64,000 nt of DNA, from positions 99,402,302 through 99,466,301 of the forward strand of contig OY726566.1 in NCBI GenBank assembly GCA_963383645.1, written 5' to 3'. Below, piece after piece: positions 1-11,831 of the stretch. Each line of letters begins with the position of its first letter. The stretch's first letter is position 1. Position numbers and translations under genes: made by a program. The stretch comes from Muscardinus avellanarius. Its lineage: Eukaryota > Chordata > Mammalia > Rodentia > Gliridae. A model generated the notes under the pieces. It was not told the DNA's origin. It worked only from the letters and a program-made list of their open reading frames with translations, and did no database searches.

Positions 1-340
1 GCAATGGCTGGACTTGTTGAGGGAAGAAGCCAGTGAAGGAATGTTTCAGGAGTAGTCACAGGGAAAGGGGGGACAAGTTTGTATTGGACTGAATGTGCCT
101 GAGAAACACACAGACTATATATTTAAGTGCCGGGCTGTTTCTGAGACCTGCTCTCAAACAGTACTTTTAATTCCCAATCAACAGCGGGTAAAAGGATTCA
201 ATTTGTCATAGTACATTGGTATTACATTGCCTAAGTGATACCTATAATAAGGATTCCTGAGAACTGAAAAGAACAGGAAACGCTGGGTGACAAACAGGAG
301 AGCTCAAAGCAGAGGGGCAGGAATCAAAAGAAACTGCCAA

Positions 341-638
341 GCCGGGCATGGTGGCGTGCCCTTGTAATCTCAGTGCCTGCGAGGCTGAGACGGGAGGACT
401 GCAGGTTCACAGCCAGCCTCGGCTACTTACTGAGGCCCTCTGCAACTCAGTGAGACCCTGTTTCAAAATAAAGAATAAAAAATAGAGCTGGGGATGTAGC
501 TTGGAGGTAGAATACCTCTGGGTTCCATCCCAAGCACCACAGGGAGAAGGAAGGAAGGAAGGAAGGAAGGAAGGAAGGAAGGAAGGAAGGAAGGAAGGAA
601 GGAAGGAAGGAAGGAAAAAAAAAAAAAAAAAAAAAAAA
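341..638 (+). mobile_element. B1-dID SINE, A-type, with GGAA tail
   Basis: The full-length fused SINE runs 341-540. Its tail has become a (GGAA)n array (547-615) followed by poly-A (615-638). Flanks aagaaactgcc and aagacctgcc look like a TSD, so the array lies inside the insertion. Confidence 0.9.
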
Positions 639-641
639 GAC

Positions 642-1204
642 CTGCCCAAGTTGGGGTAGAGGGCGAGGGATAGGGAAGGTGAGTCTTAAACCAAGAGGAA
701 ACAGGTGAGTCCTGGCACTTTCCCTGAGGACTCATATCTGGACCTCTGCCCAGAAGCTGGCCAGTGCTGACTCTGGCGTTCTGCAGGGATGAGGAGCAGC
801 AAAGGGCCATGTAATAGGCAGGCTTCTCTCTGAAACATCATTATTCAAAAGTGCAGGTCACGATCCATTGTGGACTATGCAATCAACTGAGTGAGTCTGA
901 CAAGTTTTTGGAAAGATGAAACCATACGGGGAAAAGCAAATAGAGTGTGTCATATGTAGTAACACGCTCTTCTGTCTCTTAGTAGCTCAGCATTCCATAC
1001 AACTTAAAGTCAAACGATTTCATTTTAGAATTGTAGACTTGAATTCTAAACCAAAACTGTTAGAAACTAGTTCTCTTTCCCCTGAGACAATAGCATTGTA
1101 TAAATTACTTCCTCCAAGAATTATTCTTGGTTAACAATTATCTTAATTTATATACCACATGCTTCCGTGCTACACAAAGTAAGATCCTTTAAGAAACATC
1201 CATG
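642..1204. other. Unique intronic sequence
   Basis: I see nothing recognisable here. A 72-codon open frame at 916-1134 has no similarity I know. Confidence 0.6.
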
Positions 1205-1415
1205 GCCAGGCGCCTTGGCGCACACTAATAATCCCAGTGCTTGGGAGGCTGAAACAGGAGGATCTTAGGTTTGAAGCCACATCAGCAATTTAGGCCCTCT
1301 AAAACTTAGTGAAATTATTTCAAGACAAAGAATAAAAAATAAGGCTGGGGACGTAGCTCAGAGGTAGACTCCCCCTGGGTTTAATTCCTAGTGTCATGAA
1401 AGAAAGAAAAAAAAA
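1205..1415 (+). mobile_element. B1-dID SINE, diverged A-type
   Basis: Both arms are present; the copy is interrupted by many substitutions and ends in an A-rich tail near 1415. Confidence 0.85.
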
Positions 1416-2721
1416 GTTTATGACCATGAATTAGTCAATCATACATGTGACAATTCTATCAGTTTGTTAGTTAAGGTTTAATACTATGTAACAAATTAGA
1501 TGATCTATTTTATAAGGAAATTTTAATGTACTCAAATAGCTTAAATTCTAAGTCTCTTACAAAAAATTAAGAAAGTATTAATATGTCTAACAAAACAGAT
1601 GAGCATTCCGCCCACATGTGCATCAAGGTATCTTCAGGCAAAGGTCCCCTCTGGTTTTAAAGTAAAGTCCAGTTTCCCTTTAATTCTGTGAATACAAAAA
1701 CACTAACATGCAGCCCCAAAGCCTAAAAGCAACAGCTCAAACCCAAAGTCGTAGATGTGTTCTCTCACATTTCTACAGTGACAATAATCCAACTTATTCT
1801 TTGGAAGAATCTATGAAAATCTCTGAAGAATTTATAAAAAGCAAAAAAATAAGTATTTTATTTGTGATGTTGGAGTACTCCAGAGCAATAGTTCCCAAAG
1901 TGGGTTGTACCTCGCCCAAAAGGGTGCAAGGACAAAGTATAGGTATATAAAAGAACGCTAACTTCTCACTCTTCCTGTTCATTTGCTTTATTAAAGAGGG
2001 CAGCCTTCCAGGGGAGAACTTAGTAACTTTTTTTAAGGGAGCCGTACGCCAACTAAGTTTGGGCCCCTCTGCTCCAGAGCATGTTGGAGGCTTCCCTGCC
2101 TGTCCTGTCCTCTTCTGAAAAACTACGGTCAGAGACCTGGACCGGCCCATCCCTGTCTCTCTACCTTCCTGAGATGAGGATAGGGGTTTCAAGTAGAAAG
2201 GAGGAATGAACCAAATTCCAGGTCCTACTCGCCAAATTCAGAACTATAAGTAACGTTTTAGCTCATCAATACCCTCATTTTCCTCCTAAAGATAAATTTA
2301 TATGCATGTATTAGTCTTATTCTGTATGCAGTCCCAAAATACTACTAAGAGATATTTTATTTGTGAAGAGATAAAAAAGTCAAATGTTTCCAAAATGAAG
2401 AGGCAGAAACTGTCAAAATAAGTTTGCAGAGTCAGAATAATTTTAACTCTACTATGCTTCCCAAAATTTCACCATGAAAACTTTGACAATACGTACTTAA
2501 AATTGAGGGCTCTGCACTGGTAATTAAAAATATTTCCCCTTATTCTTCTGGCTTATTTAGTAAATTATTTAATAATTCAGACGAACACTGCATTCTAAAT
2601 ATATTCAGTAAAATCTTTCCCTATAGTTTTGGTGGATATAATTAGTCATAGTATCATTAGAGTATTGTCATATACATATTTAGTTCAAACATCATCAATT
2701 TTCAAGCATGCTGGCACTTAC
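1416..2721. other. Unique intronic sequence
   Basis: This is AT-rich with no SINE. The 132-codon minus-strand frame at 1794-2192 shows no known domain and is probably chance. Confidence 0.6.
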
Positions 2722-2807
2722 TCAAGGAGGGACCGTGGAGAACTGCACAGCTGGGACAGTGGTACAGGTCAATGTCAACAGCATGGTGTTCTTCTACTCC
2801 GACACAG
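2722..2807 (-). CDS. KDM7A: KDM7A coding exon 2 (second half of PHD finger)
   Basis: This 86-bp internal exon completes the PHD finger of lysine demethylase 7A, a nuclear JmjC enzyme that removes H3K9me2/1 and H3K27me2/1 marks. Read on the minus strand it starts after a pyrimidine-rich tract and AG (2809-2808) and ends at a GTAAGT donor (2721-2716). The first base completes the AG carried over from exon 1 to give Ser65; residues 66-93 follow as [15 protein letters not shown], then [13 protein letters not shown]. It supplies zinc ligands Cys66, Cys82 and Cys85. One base (A) is left over, which fits a following codon ATG (Met94) in the next exon, outside the window. Compared with the human protein as I remember it, Asn84 is Ser and Ser91 is Pro; the Pro matches PHF8. 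The splice phases, ligand spacing and residue identity leave little doubt. Confidence 0.96.
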
Positions 2808-3166
2808 CTGAGAGAGAGAAGTAGAAAGCCAACATGTAACTAGGCTGAAAGAGCTAAGAAATGTGCAACCATCTCACCAGCAAGTTTTGTACAGCACAGA
2901 TACATGCAAGGATAAATGTTACTCTCTTCTCCATACATTTGCTAAATAATTGTGGAGAAAATATATCCAAATATATGCAAAGCAATTCACTCTCAACAGC
3001 AGTAAGACATCAGAAATAATGCAATTATAAGCCATAAAACCCTAAACCATTATCCGAATGCCATCTGTTATGGAATTAATGTCAAGAAGGTATGACTCAA
3101 AAGTAAATTATAATGAAACTCTGAAAATTATTTTGAGCAGAATAACAATAAAAATACTATATAGCA

Positions 3167-3391
3167 GCCCAGTGTGGCGGCGCACGCTTGAATCCCAGTA
3201 CTTGGGAGGCTGAGACGGGGGTGGGGGGGGTGGGGGGGTCCAAGTACAGCTTTAGTAAGCAGTGAGATTCTCGTCAACCGAGCGAGACACTTTTCCAAAA
3301 TAAAAATTAAAAACATGGCTAGAGGTAGAGCTCAGAGGAAGAATGCCTCTTGCCCCTGAGCTCAGTCTCTAGTTAAAAAAAAAAAACAAAA
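3167..3391 (+). mobile_element. B1-dID SINE with perfect 11-bp TSD
   Basis: The copy has a G-rich interruption at 3219-3238. It is flanked by identical actatatagca at 3156-3166 and 3392-3402. Confidence 0.92.
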
Positions 3392-3471
3392 ACTATATAG
3401 CAAAATTTGTAGAGTGCTGAACTTGCAAACAGAAATGTATAGACTTAAATGAATGTTAGAAAAGGGGCTGA

Positions 3472-3590
3472 ACTAGGTATGCTGGTGCATGCCTGTAACC
3501 CCGGCTGCTCAGGACACTGAGGCAGGAGGAGCCAGTGTCCAAGGCCACCAGGGCAACACAAGCCCCTGTCTGAAGGAAAAAAGAAGGGCT
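3472..3590 (+). mobile_element. Old B1-like SINE fragment
   Basis: A diverged B1 arm is recognisable (ggtgcatgcctgtaacc, aggcaggaggagcc); the ID arm is reduced to a few bases. Confidence 0.6.
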
Positions 3591-3889
3591 AGAACTACTA
3601 AGCTAAATATACCTCAAACCGTTACAAAAACAACAAAACAAACCTTAAAAATAGAAACAAAAGGAAAACTAAAGGGTAGAAATTAATGACACAGAAAGCA
3701 AACACCTATTAGAGCATCCAGGCCAAAAATGGATTATTTGGCAAGAATTACAAAATTGGCGACCTTAGCAAGCCAAATTAAAAGACACGTTCAGTATCAA
3801 GAATGGACAAAACTACCGATTCTATAGACATTAAATGCAAATGAAGACATTATGAACAATTTTATCCTAAGGAATGAAAAACATATACA

Positions 3890-4070
3890 AGCAGCTGCAT
3901 GTAGTGGTTCGTTCATGCCTGCAACCTCAATACTTGGGAGGCCGAGACAGTAGGACCACAGGTTCAAAGACAGCCTTGGCAACTTAGAAAGACCCCGTCC
4001 CAAAATAAAAAGGGCTGAGGATATAGCTCAGAGGTAAAGAACCTCTGGGTTCAAGCCACAGTACCAAACC
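3890..4070 (+). mobile_element. Old B1-dID SINE
   Basis: Both arms are visible but diverged, with a short linker (aaaataaaaagggctg) and little tail. Confidence 0.8.
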
Positions 4071-4350
4071 ATACCAGACCCCAAATACCAAGAACAATAA
4101 CATTAGACACTTATCTCACAACATAAAAATGTATTCCAAAACACATTATAACCTAAAACAAAGAGAATACCACATAATACAGAAAATAGCTTTATGACTT
4201 TGTGGCAGGAAAAGTTCTCTCAATCAAAATATAAAAAGCACTCGATGGCAGAGTTCTTGCCCAGCATTTTTGATGCCCTGAGCCTGGGACTATATGTAAC
4301 TTAATCAAGTAATTATACTCTGCCTTTGAGTATAACTAACTTTGACTTTG

Positions 4351-4570
4351 TTTTTTGTTTTTGTTTTTGTTTTTGTTTTTGTTTTTTGGTGGTACTGGGG
4401 TTCCTGGAAGCCCTTCTACCTCCGGGCTACACTCCCAGACCTATTTTTATATTTTTATTTGGAAACAGGGTCTCCTAAGCCAGCGCGCGCGGCTGGCTTC
4501 GAACCTGCGCGATCCTCCTGTCTCTGCCTCCCAAGCGCGGGGATTACAAGCGTGCGCCACCACGCCCGGC
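4351..4570 (-). mobile_element. B1-dID SINE, B-type
   Basis: A GTTTTT-patterned tail (4352-4384) precedes the ID arm on the plus strand. TSD tgactttgtttt occurs near 4343 and at 4571-4582. The extra gcgcgcggctgg segment is a B-type variant. Confidence 0.92.
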
Positions 4571-4656
4571 TGACTTTGTTTTACTTGTTCGATTTGGATT
4601 TACTCCATTCTCCCCATAGAAAGCAAAAGTGAGTATGTTAATTACTTAGCTGTTTC

Positions 4657-4734
4657 TTGTGGTGCCAGGGATACAACCCAGGGCCTCAGGCAGGTGAGGC
4701 CCTGTCGCTCTACCGCTGAGCTGTACCCTCGGAC
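4657..4734 (-). mobile_element. ID element (monomer)
   Basis: This tRNA-like SINE keeps the A box and B box region (ctctaccgctgagctgt on the plus strand) and a central loop that the fused SINEs lack, so it is a free ID copy. Confidence 0.8.
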
Positions 4735-4984
4735 AGAAAAACCTCGCTCAAAAGGACCACATGCTCAAACTACACAACTCTGAAAATAAAGCACAGGAGG
4801 AAATCGTCGTGGCTGTGGGGCAGGATATGGTTTTCTTAGATTCAACATAAAAAGCATAACGGACAAGAGAAAAAAGTAGAGAAAAGTGGACTTCACACTA
4901 CGGTCTGAAGACTTTTGGCTTCTCAGCTTAGTTGGTGTGAGGCAGTCAGTGAGTATGGAAAGAAGTAGGAAGGAGTGAGGGAAA

Positions 4985-5042
4985 AGTGTAAGCCTCAGCT
5001 CGGAGGCGGTCCCCGGGTTAATCCCCAGCACCACCCCAAAAA
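4985..5042 (+). mobile_element. ID-arm fragment
   Basis: Only the right arm of a fused SINE is present (ctcagctcggaggcgg ... ccccagcaccacc). Confidence 0.65.
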
Positions 5043-5164
5043 ACAGTGCAAAAGCTGATCTGGAGAATGAAAGACCAACAACAACGCAGTGGCCTTGGGC
5101 ACTGCTGAGAGCTACCGGAGGCCTGTGACAAAGAATTTCAAACCATATCTGCGGTTATGTGACT

Positions 5165-5347
5165 TTCTTTTCTTTTCTTTTTTGTGGTCCTGGGGGTGGA
5201 GTCCAGGGGCCTTCTACCTCTGAGCTACATTCCCAGACCTACGTTATATTTTATGTGGAAACAGGGTCTCCTAAGTAGCTGAGGCTGGCTTCCAAGCTGC
5301 GGATCCTCCGGTCTCAGCCTCCCAGGCGCTGGGATTATACATGCCCA
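5165..5347 (-). mobile_element. B1-dID SINE, C-like
   Basis: The ID arm contains cagacctacgttatatttta and the B1 arm lacks the ctctgcaacttagtg segment. It ends abruptly at the B1 head. Confidence 0.82.
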
Positions 5348-5684
5348 GTGATGTGATTTTTGTCTCAGCAATGTTCAGTTCAGGGTGGAAGGGAGTTAAT
5401 ACAGTGGGGACGCATGGAATCTAAACTGGACCAAAGGGGCAAGCGTGAAGACAGAAGGAGTGAGAAAATGGCTGAGAAGGTCCAGGGACCCCGGTGAGGC
5501 CCTGGCACGGACTCCGTGGATAGCCTTCGACAAGTGACTAGAGGCACAGACATTACGGCTCCAAGAGTGGACTGCTCGGAATCCGGCGTGTCTGAGGTGC
5601 TTTAGTTCAAGTGTGGCCAGGATAGGGCAAACACAGTGGAATGTGTGAGAATAACCTCTGCATTCAATAAACGGAGCTCAGAAC
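5348..5684. other. Unique intronic sequence
   Basis: I see no repeat or gene here; base composition is more GC-balanced than its surroundings. Confidence 0.55.
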
Positions 5685-5699
5685 CAGATTTCTCTAATT

Positions 5700-5916
5700 T
5701 TTGGTTTTTTCTTTTGCGGGTCTGGGGGTGGACCCCAGGGGCATTTGACCTCCGAGCTACACCCCCTGTCCTATTGTTTTATTCTTTATTTTGAAACCGG
5801 GTCTCACTGAGTTGCAGAGGGCCTCACTAAGTAGCTGAGGCTGTCCGTGAACCGCGATCCTCCGCTCTCAGCCTCTAGAATGCTGGGATGACAAGTGTGC
5901 GCCACCACGCCCGGCT
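5700..5916 (-). mobile_element. B1-dID SINE, A-type, perfect 15-bp TSD
   Basis: A full-length copy flanked by identical cagatttctctaatt at 5685-5699 and 5917-5931. The ID arm reads gcgggtctggggg, a variant shared by several copies here. Confidence 0.95.
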
Positions 5917-6081
5917 CAGATTTCTCTAATTCTGAAATTGAGGTTCACTAGGTATCAGTATCAGGTGATACACTCGCACTGGGACAGACAGGGCCAACAG
6001 GGCCAACCCAGCGTTTCTAGAAACTCAGGATCTGTCTTGTCTAAGGCCTTGCCCTACCTTGACTTCTACCACATTCCCCAC

Positions 6082-6218
6082 TTTTTTCCCCCCATATTGG
6101 GAATTGAACTTAGGACGTTCTACTTCCAAGCTATACCCCCAGCCCCTATTTATTTTGAAATAGGGTTGCACAAAGTTGCTGAGGCTGGCTGGTAATAGGC
6201 GAGCATCACCACACCCGT
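6082..6218 (-). mobile_element. Old B1-dID SINE, internally shortened
   Basis: ID arm and part of the B1 arm are visible; the middle of the B1 arm is missing. Confidence 0.7.
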
Positions 6219-6351
6219 TGTTTTTTTGTTTGTTTGTTTGTTTTTAACCTGGAGACAGGGTCTCACTAAATTGCTGAGGCTGGCCTCAAATGAGTCCTCC
6301 TGTCTCAGCCTCCCAGGACTGGATTAAAGGCATGCACCACCACACCTGACT
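6219..6351 (-). mobile_element. B1-arm SINE fragment with GTTT tail
   Basis: A B1 arm only, with a TTTG-repeat tail at 6222-6243 directly abutting the previous SINE. Confidence 0.75.
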
Positions 6352-6581
6352 CTAGCTTCTGTTCTTTGCTCCAATCTTCACCCTATTTACTAAAATCTCA
6401 GTGATATCTTTGGGTTTTGGCCAATTCTCATCAAATGGCAAAACACAGTTACACTTATTTTGAAATTTCAACACTTAGCAATTTGGTGATCAGTAAAAAC
6501 ATAAAATTTGATAAATACATAAATATGAAGGTCCATTTAAATTAGTCATATAAAATATAACTAAAAATCTATTTTAACAGA

Positions 6582-6788
6582 GCCGGGCGTCATGACACAC
6601 ACTTGTAATCCCAGCATTTGGGAGGCTGAGACCGGAGGATCGCAGTTTGCAGACAGCCTCAGCTACTTAGTGAGGCCCTCTGCAACTTAATGAGACCCTG
6701 TTTCAAAATAAAAAAATAAAAAATAGGGCAGGGAGTGTAGCTCAGAGGTAGAATGCCCCTGGGTTCCATCCCCAGACCCACAAGAAAA
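6582..6788 (+). mobile_element. B1-dID SINE, A-type
   Basis: Full length, low divergence, ending in cagacccacaag. Confidence 0.92.
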
Positions 6789-7029
6789 CTTTTTTTAATA
6801 TAATTTAACATAAAATTTAATTTTCCTAAACCAAGAAGAATACTCAGCCAAGATCAGGCATGTTCAAGGTGGTGTGGTTGTAGACCCAAGAAGATGGCTT
6901 CAGATCTCTGGATGACACTAAAAGGAATTACTACATACATGTCAATTCTGTAAGGGGAAGACGACTTCTCCCCACACTCTGTCAAGTTCTAACTCCACCC
7001 CTACTCAGTCCCCATTAAAAACAATTCTA

Positions 7030-7248
7030 GCCGGGTGTGGTGGCCTACACTTGTGATCCCAGCATTCAGCGGCTGAGAAAGGAGGATTCTGCAGGTTCGA
7101 AGCCAGCCTCAGCTGCTTAGTGAGGGCCTCTGCAACTCAGTGAGACCCTATTTCAAAATAAAGAATAAAAATTAGGGCTGGCGGTGTCGCTAGGAGGTAG
7201 AACGCCCCTGGGGTTCCATCCCAAGTACTGCAAAAAAAGAAAAAAACT
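7030..7248 (+). mobile_element. B1-dID SINE, A-type
   Basis: Full-length copy with an interrupted A-rich tail (aaaaaaagaaaaaa). Confidence 0.92.
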
Positions 7249-8233
7249 TCTAGAATCACTATAGCTATAACAGGTATCTAAAAGCAAGTGCAGTAGGACC
7301 CAAAATGTTCAACTCTGAAAGTAAATTTTCTAAGAATGTCTTTCAAAGCTAACACAAAACCTACAATCTGTCCCACTCCATTTCTCTTATAAAAGTTTTC
7401 CTTCATATAGAAACCATCACATTTCCCCTGGTGTCAAGCCGTGTTTCTTAGACATCGTGTGGGGCCGGGGCCTTTCCTACGGATGACGATCTGACCTTTC
7501 CGCTGCCATTTGGCAAGCGGGGCAGTGACAACTTTAACACATCCTATTGTCTTAGTCTCCAATTCTTGCTTAGCTGGCTTTTTTTGGACATTTGACGAGA
7601 ACAAAACTGAACTAAAGATCAACCAGAGCTCCCTGGGGTCTGCAAACGCTTTTCTCCTTGAATAGTGCTCCCAATTTACACTCGACTCTTGGCACTAGAA
7701 GAGTAGGTGGTCAAATCCTTTACTTCCTTCCGACCTCAGTGGACCTCGTTAGATGGTCCTCTTACTTCAAATGCTCCCCTTGCTTTACCAAGCAGTCTGA
7801 CCAGCCCCATCTTTAATTGCTGGAGCAATTCCTCCTCCTGGGGGAAGGTAAAATCTCCCTTGAGCAATCCACAGCAAGTCCTTCAACAGTATATTGACAT
7901 AAAATTTTCACATTCCCATGCATTTTAACTAATATTGATCTTATGTACCTTGTACCAGAACTGAGCTCCCTGAGATCTCTCTCATATTAAGTAAATGATA
8001 ATCCCAATAAAACTTGTTTATTAACTTGATGTAAACTTACCATTAAACCAATACATTATGGTAAAGTTTTTTAAAGATCTGTTCAGCTTGTATTTTTAAA
8101 GAATTTGATAGAGGTACTAAAAACAACCATTAGTAAAAAGAGAGAGATAGCATATAAATTAAAATTTTCATCTTCCTTTAGATGGTTAAAGGGTGTGTAA
8201 TGAATTTTATACATTTTAAATTTTGTTTCAAAA
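7249..8233. other. Unique intronic sequence
   Basis: I see no transposon. A 62-codon minus-strand frame at 7434-7622 is lysine/arginine rich, but I could not match it to any ribosomal or other protein, so I do not call a pseudogene. Confidence 0.55.
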
Positions 8234-8441
8234 GCCAAGCATGGTGATGTGCACTTGTAATCCCAATACTTGGGAAGCCGAGACAGGAGGATTTCAGGTT
8301 CATAGCCACCCTCAGCAATCTTGTGAGGCCTTCCACAACTTAGTGAGACCTTGTTTCAAAATATAAAACAAAATAGGGCTGGGGGAAGCTTGGAAGTAGA
8401 CTCCCCTTGTGTTCAATCCCCAGTACCCACAAAAAAACCTG
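8234..8441 (+). mobile_element. B1-dID SINE, diverged A-type
   Basis: Both arms are present; the ID arm has a deletion (ggggaagcttggaag). Confidence 0.87.
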
Positions 8442-8480
8442 CTTCAATACAAGTCCCCACATATGTACCTTTTCATCAAA

Positions 8481-8609
8481 AGGGCGTGGTGACGCACGCT
8501 TGTCATCTCAGTACTAGAGAGGCAACTTAATGAGACGGTGTTTCAAAATAAAAGAATGAAAAGGGCTGGAGGTGTAGCTCAGAGGTAGAATGCCGTGAGA
8601 TCCATCGCC

Positions 8610-8661
<52 letters not shown>
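8481..8661 (+). mobile_element. B1-dID SINE with deleted B1 arm and CA tail
   Basis: The B1 arm lacks its middle (jump from agtactagagagg to caacttaatgag). The ID arm ends in cagtaac and continues straight into a (CA)n array, 8614-8661. Confidence 0.88.
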
Positions 8662-8663
<2 letters not shown>

Positions 8664-8825
8664 CATCTCTTGGATTTCTGCATTTGGCATCTGATATGAT
8701 TATGAATTAATTCCAGGAATACAGGGCAGCTTCTGACTCGCATGTGGGTGAGGTCAGCAGAGACCTGGGCTGGCTGTGAGACAGGCAGGCCCTCCTGGCC
8801 TAACTCCACCCACCAGATAAACCCA

Positions 8826-8960
8826 GGTCCCTTCAGTGGGGCGCACGGATTGGGGAGTTAGACGGACCCAGTTTGATTCCTAGTTCTACTAGTGTTAACT
8901 TTGGGCAAGTTTAACTTCCCTGGGCAGTTCCCTAGCATTAAATAGGACACTATATGGATG
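8826..8960 (+). mobile_element. MIR-like fragment
   Basis: The order ggagttagacggaccc, gtttgattcctagttctac, ctttgggcaagtttaactt follows the MIR core region. Diverged. Confidence 0.55.
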
Positions 8961-8961
8961 T

Positions 8962-9270
8962 GAAGCATGGAGTATATGTATACATACGCTACATATGCGT
9001 ATATGAGTTTTACTTAGACATACGTGTAAGTATGCAATGTTATATAGTCAGTAAGTAATAAATGATAGCTCTTAATATTATTCTAGTTCTGTTAGGTACT
9101 AGATAGCCCCATAGCCTTGGTCAATAGGTTATTAGTTATGAGGTTTGAGCATAAGTAGAAAACTCTACCTCATGATTAGGCTTTAATATTTTTCTTTAAT
9201 AATGTCTTTTCAGAACATATAACAGATACCCAAATGGCTATGCTATAAGAAAAAACATTTTTTTCAATTT
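8962..9270. other. AT-rich unique sequence
   Basis: It includes an alternating purine-pyrimidine tract (about 8970-9050) with many TATA/CATA steps. I recognise no element. Confidence 0.5.
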
Positions 9271-9288
9271 TTAATTTAATGAATTGTT

Positions 9289-9490
9289 TTGTTTTTTGTT
9301 TTTTTGTATTTTTTGGTGGTACTGGGGATGGAACCCTTCTACTTCTGGGCTACACTCCCAGACCTATTTTATATTTTTTATTTGGAAACAGGGTCTCTTA
9401 GGCCAGCGCGGCTGGCTTCAAACCTGTGTGATCCTCCTGTCTTCGCCTCCCAAGCGTGGGATTACAAGCGCGCGCCACCACGCCAGGCAT
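9289..9490 (-). mobile_element. B1-dID SINE, B-type, 16-bp TSD
   Basis: The TSD aatttaatgaattgtt is at 9273-9288 and 9491-9506. The ID arm reads ggatggaacccttctac, a small deletion relative to other B-type copies. Confidence 0.95.
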
Positions 9491-9506
9491 AATTTAATGA
9501 ATTGTT

Positions 9507-10182
9507 GATAGCTGAATTGCAAAAAAAAAAAAAAAAAAAAAAGCCTCTCTAGACTCTGTATGCCTATTAGAATTTTGGCCAAACCACTTAATAGCTGAGT
9601 GACTTCTAAATTACGTTTTACTTGTCGGTTTTTGTGAGGATTTTTTTTTCTCATTTTATGTACAGATAAAAATTGTAACAGTATCAATTAATGTAATTGA
9701 AACCCTTAGAAGGAAACTAGAGACCAATGGTTTTATTTGTCCAAAATCCTTATTTTTCTAACCAGCTAAAAATTAAAGACTAATTAATTGGCTTAACAGG
9801 TCATCATTCCTATTAAAATACCAGGACACAAACAGGCACTTTCACTTGTAAATTATTAATGGTTTTTTGCAGTGTTTTAACCATAAAGTATATCACTTTA
9901 TTACTAGATATCAGCTAAGGTAGGAATTTATAACTTGTACATATGAAATAGTGTCGCTGAAAAATCAAGCTGGTAATTTATGATTAAAACTGTGGTCAAA
10001 AAAACCCAAATTCTGTTATTATCTTGCTGACATATAAAATTATTTTCACAAAATTAAGTGCTTTTCTTATGAGTAGGACATATTTTAACTTCTATAAAGA
10101 TTACATTTTTTACAAATTCAAGCTGTTTATTAGCATACTGCATGCTACAATGTATTTAACAAGGGGTCTGAAATAAGTGCTT
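9507..10182. other. AT-rich unique intronic sequence
   Basis: Apart from a poly-A run at 9522-9542 I see nothing assignable. Confidence 0.55.
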
Positions 10183-10350
10183 TTTTTGGGGGGGACAATA
10201 CTGGGGATGGAACCCAAGGGCATTCTACCTCTGACCTATACCCCCAGCCCTATTTTTTATTCTTTATTTTGAAACAGGATCTCACTGAGTTGCAGAGGGC
10301 CTAAGTAGTAGCTGAGGCTGTCCACGAACTGTGATCCTGTAGTCTCAGCA
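10183..10350 (-). mobile_element. B1-dID SINE, A-type, head-truncated
   Basis: The ID arm and most of the B1 arm are present; the SINE stops after gtctcagcagag without the usual head. Confidence 0.85.
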
Positions 10351-10660
10351 GAGTAGGCAAAGCAACTTTCGATGCAAACTATGAGTAAGCACAAATCACG
10401 CTCTATGAGGGTAATAATTTCTATTAGAATGTCCAAAGACAGAAATGGTGTTTGACATTCTGAAACAGTCAGAAAGCTAAATTCGCTTGTCACTGCCCAG
10501 CAGCGATCCCCTAGCCATTCTACCTCTCAAGCTAAAACTTCCCTTTCACCAGTCTACTCTCTGCTACCCAGCTGCATATGATGGTTTGTCTACAGAGACT
10601 AAGGGAATCGATAATGCAAACAGTATCCATTGAATCTGCTGTTTTGTGGAAATAAAAACT
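10351..10660. other. Unique intronic sequence
   Basis: I see nothing recognisable. Confidence 0.5.
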
Positions 10661-10668
10661 ATACTTTC

Positions 10669-10848
10669 TTTTTTTTTTTTTTTTTGCGGTACTGGGGTTG
10701 GAACCCAGGGACAGTCTACCTCGAACTACACCCCCACCCCTATTTTTTATTCTTTATTTTAAAACCGGGTCTCACTGAGTTGCAGAGGGCCTCACTAAGT
10801 AGCTGAGGTTGTCTGCGAGATTACAAGTGTGAGCCACCATGCTCGGCT
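10669..10848 (-). mobile_element. B1-dID SINE, A-type, internal deletion
   Basis: About 35 bp are missing between gtctgcgag and attacaagtgtg. Flanking acttttctttt-like direct repeats suggest the insertion is otherwise complete. Confidence 0.87.
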
Positions 10849-11142
10849 ACACTTTCTTTTTATAACCAGTGATACAAAAAGAAAAATAACAAGTGAGACA
10901 ACAAATACACACTGTTCCAAAAAGAATATTATATGAGAATTTAATTCAAATTTTGTAAATCATCTTACAGGAGAAAAATTTGTCATGATGTTAAAGGATT
11001 AACAGTATCAAACTCATGAAGGTTTGATTGGCAAAGCTTTTAAGTAAAAAGAATTTATAAGTATGCTATCAGTATGAATGTGAGGATCAGCAGGAGTTGT
11101 AAATATGTTTCCATTAGACAAAAGGCATGTATTAGAAAATTA

Positions 11143-11240
11143 TCCCCACCACCACCACCCCTTGGTGCTGGGGATTGAACCTGGGTCCTCCCAAGTGCTG
11201 GGAAAGTACTTTACCACTGAGCTATATTCTCAGTCCCCAA
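11143..11240 (-). mobile_element. ID element (monomer)
   Basis: A free ID copy: ggtgctggggattgaacc followed by the anticodon-arm-like centre and ttaccactgagctatat. Confidence 0.85.
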
Positions 11241-11267
11241 AACAATTGTTTGTAGAGCAATGCTTGT

Positions 11268-11484
11268 GTTTGTTTGTTTGTTTTGTGGTGCTAGGGATGG
11301 AACCCAGGAGCATTTGACCTCCTGTCTACACCCCTCGGCCTATTTTTCATCATTTATTTTGAAACAGGGTCTCGCTAAATTGTGGAGGGCCTCACTAAGT
11401 AGTTGAGGCTGTCTGCAAACTGCGAGCCTCCTGTCTCAGCCTCCCGAATGCTGGGATTACAAGCATATGCCACCATGCCCGGCT
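11268..11484 (-). mobile_element. B1-dID SINE, A-type
   Basis: Full length, with a GTTT-patterned tail and short tagagcaa flanks on both sides. Confidence 0.92.
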
Positions 11485-11831
11485 AGAGCAAGTTTTGTAC
11501 TTTGTCTGCCTGTCCCCACCTCCCTTAACCTCAAGCTGAGGTGAAACAGTAGCACGCATGTCAAGTCCTGAGGTGGAAAAACCTTGTTGCTGGCTGATTC
11601 CATCATCACAAGTTGGCTCCTATATAAAGAAATAAATACATGCTACTGCTTTTATGTATTTTTGATCAATTAATTCTACCTAGGTACTGTAGCAAGGAAG
11701 AAATAGTATGCAAAAATTTGTTTAAATCTAGAAATTCATGAAATGTTTGCTGAGTCCAGTTCCTTATGAAATGAAAAGACTTAAGGAATTAACATTCCAA
11801 GAAAACTTTTTAAGCCCCTTTACACTCAGTC
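11485..11831. other. Unique intronic sequence
   Basis: I see no element here. Confidence 0.5.

Larger units (their letters stand above)
1..2721 (-). other. KDM7A: KDM7A intron 2 (start, partial)
   Basis: This stretch lies downstream of the exon 2 donor and runs off the left edge. I looked for the next exon (expected to begin by completing Met94 and to encode a basic MKKRR-like stretch) and did not find it. Apart from two SINEs and a GGAA array it is AT-rich unique sequence. An imperfect stretch near 1878-2180 may be an old DNA-transposon relic but I could not assign it. Confidence 0.85.

Noticed and set aside
7434..7622. Possible ribosomal-protein pseudogene (Lys/Arg-rich frame)
   Set aside because: I could not align it to any ribosomal protein I know, and there is no poly-A or TSD evidence of retroposition.
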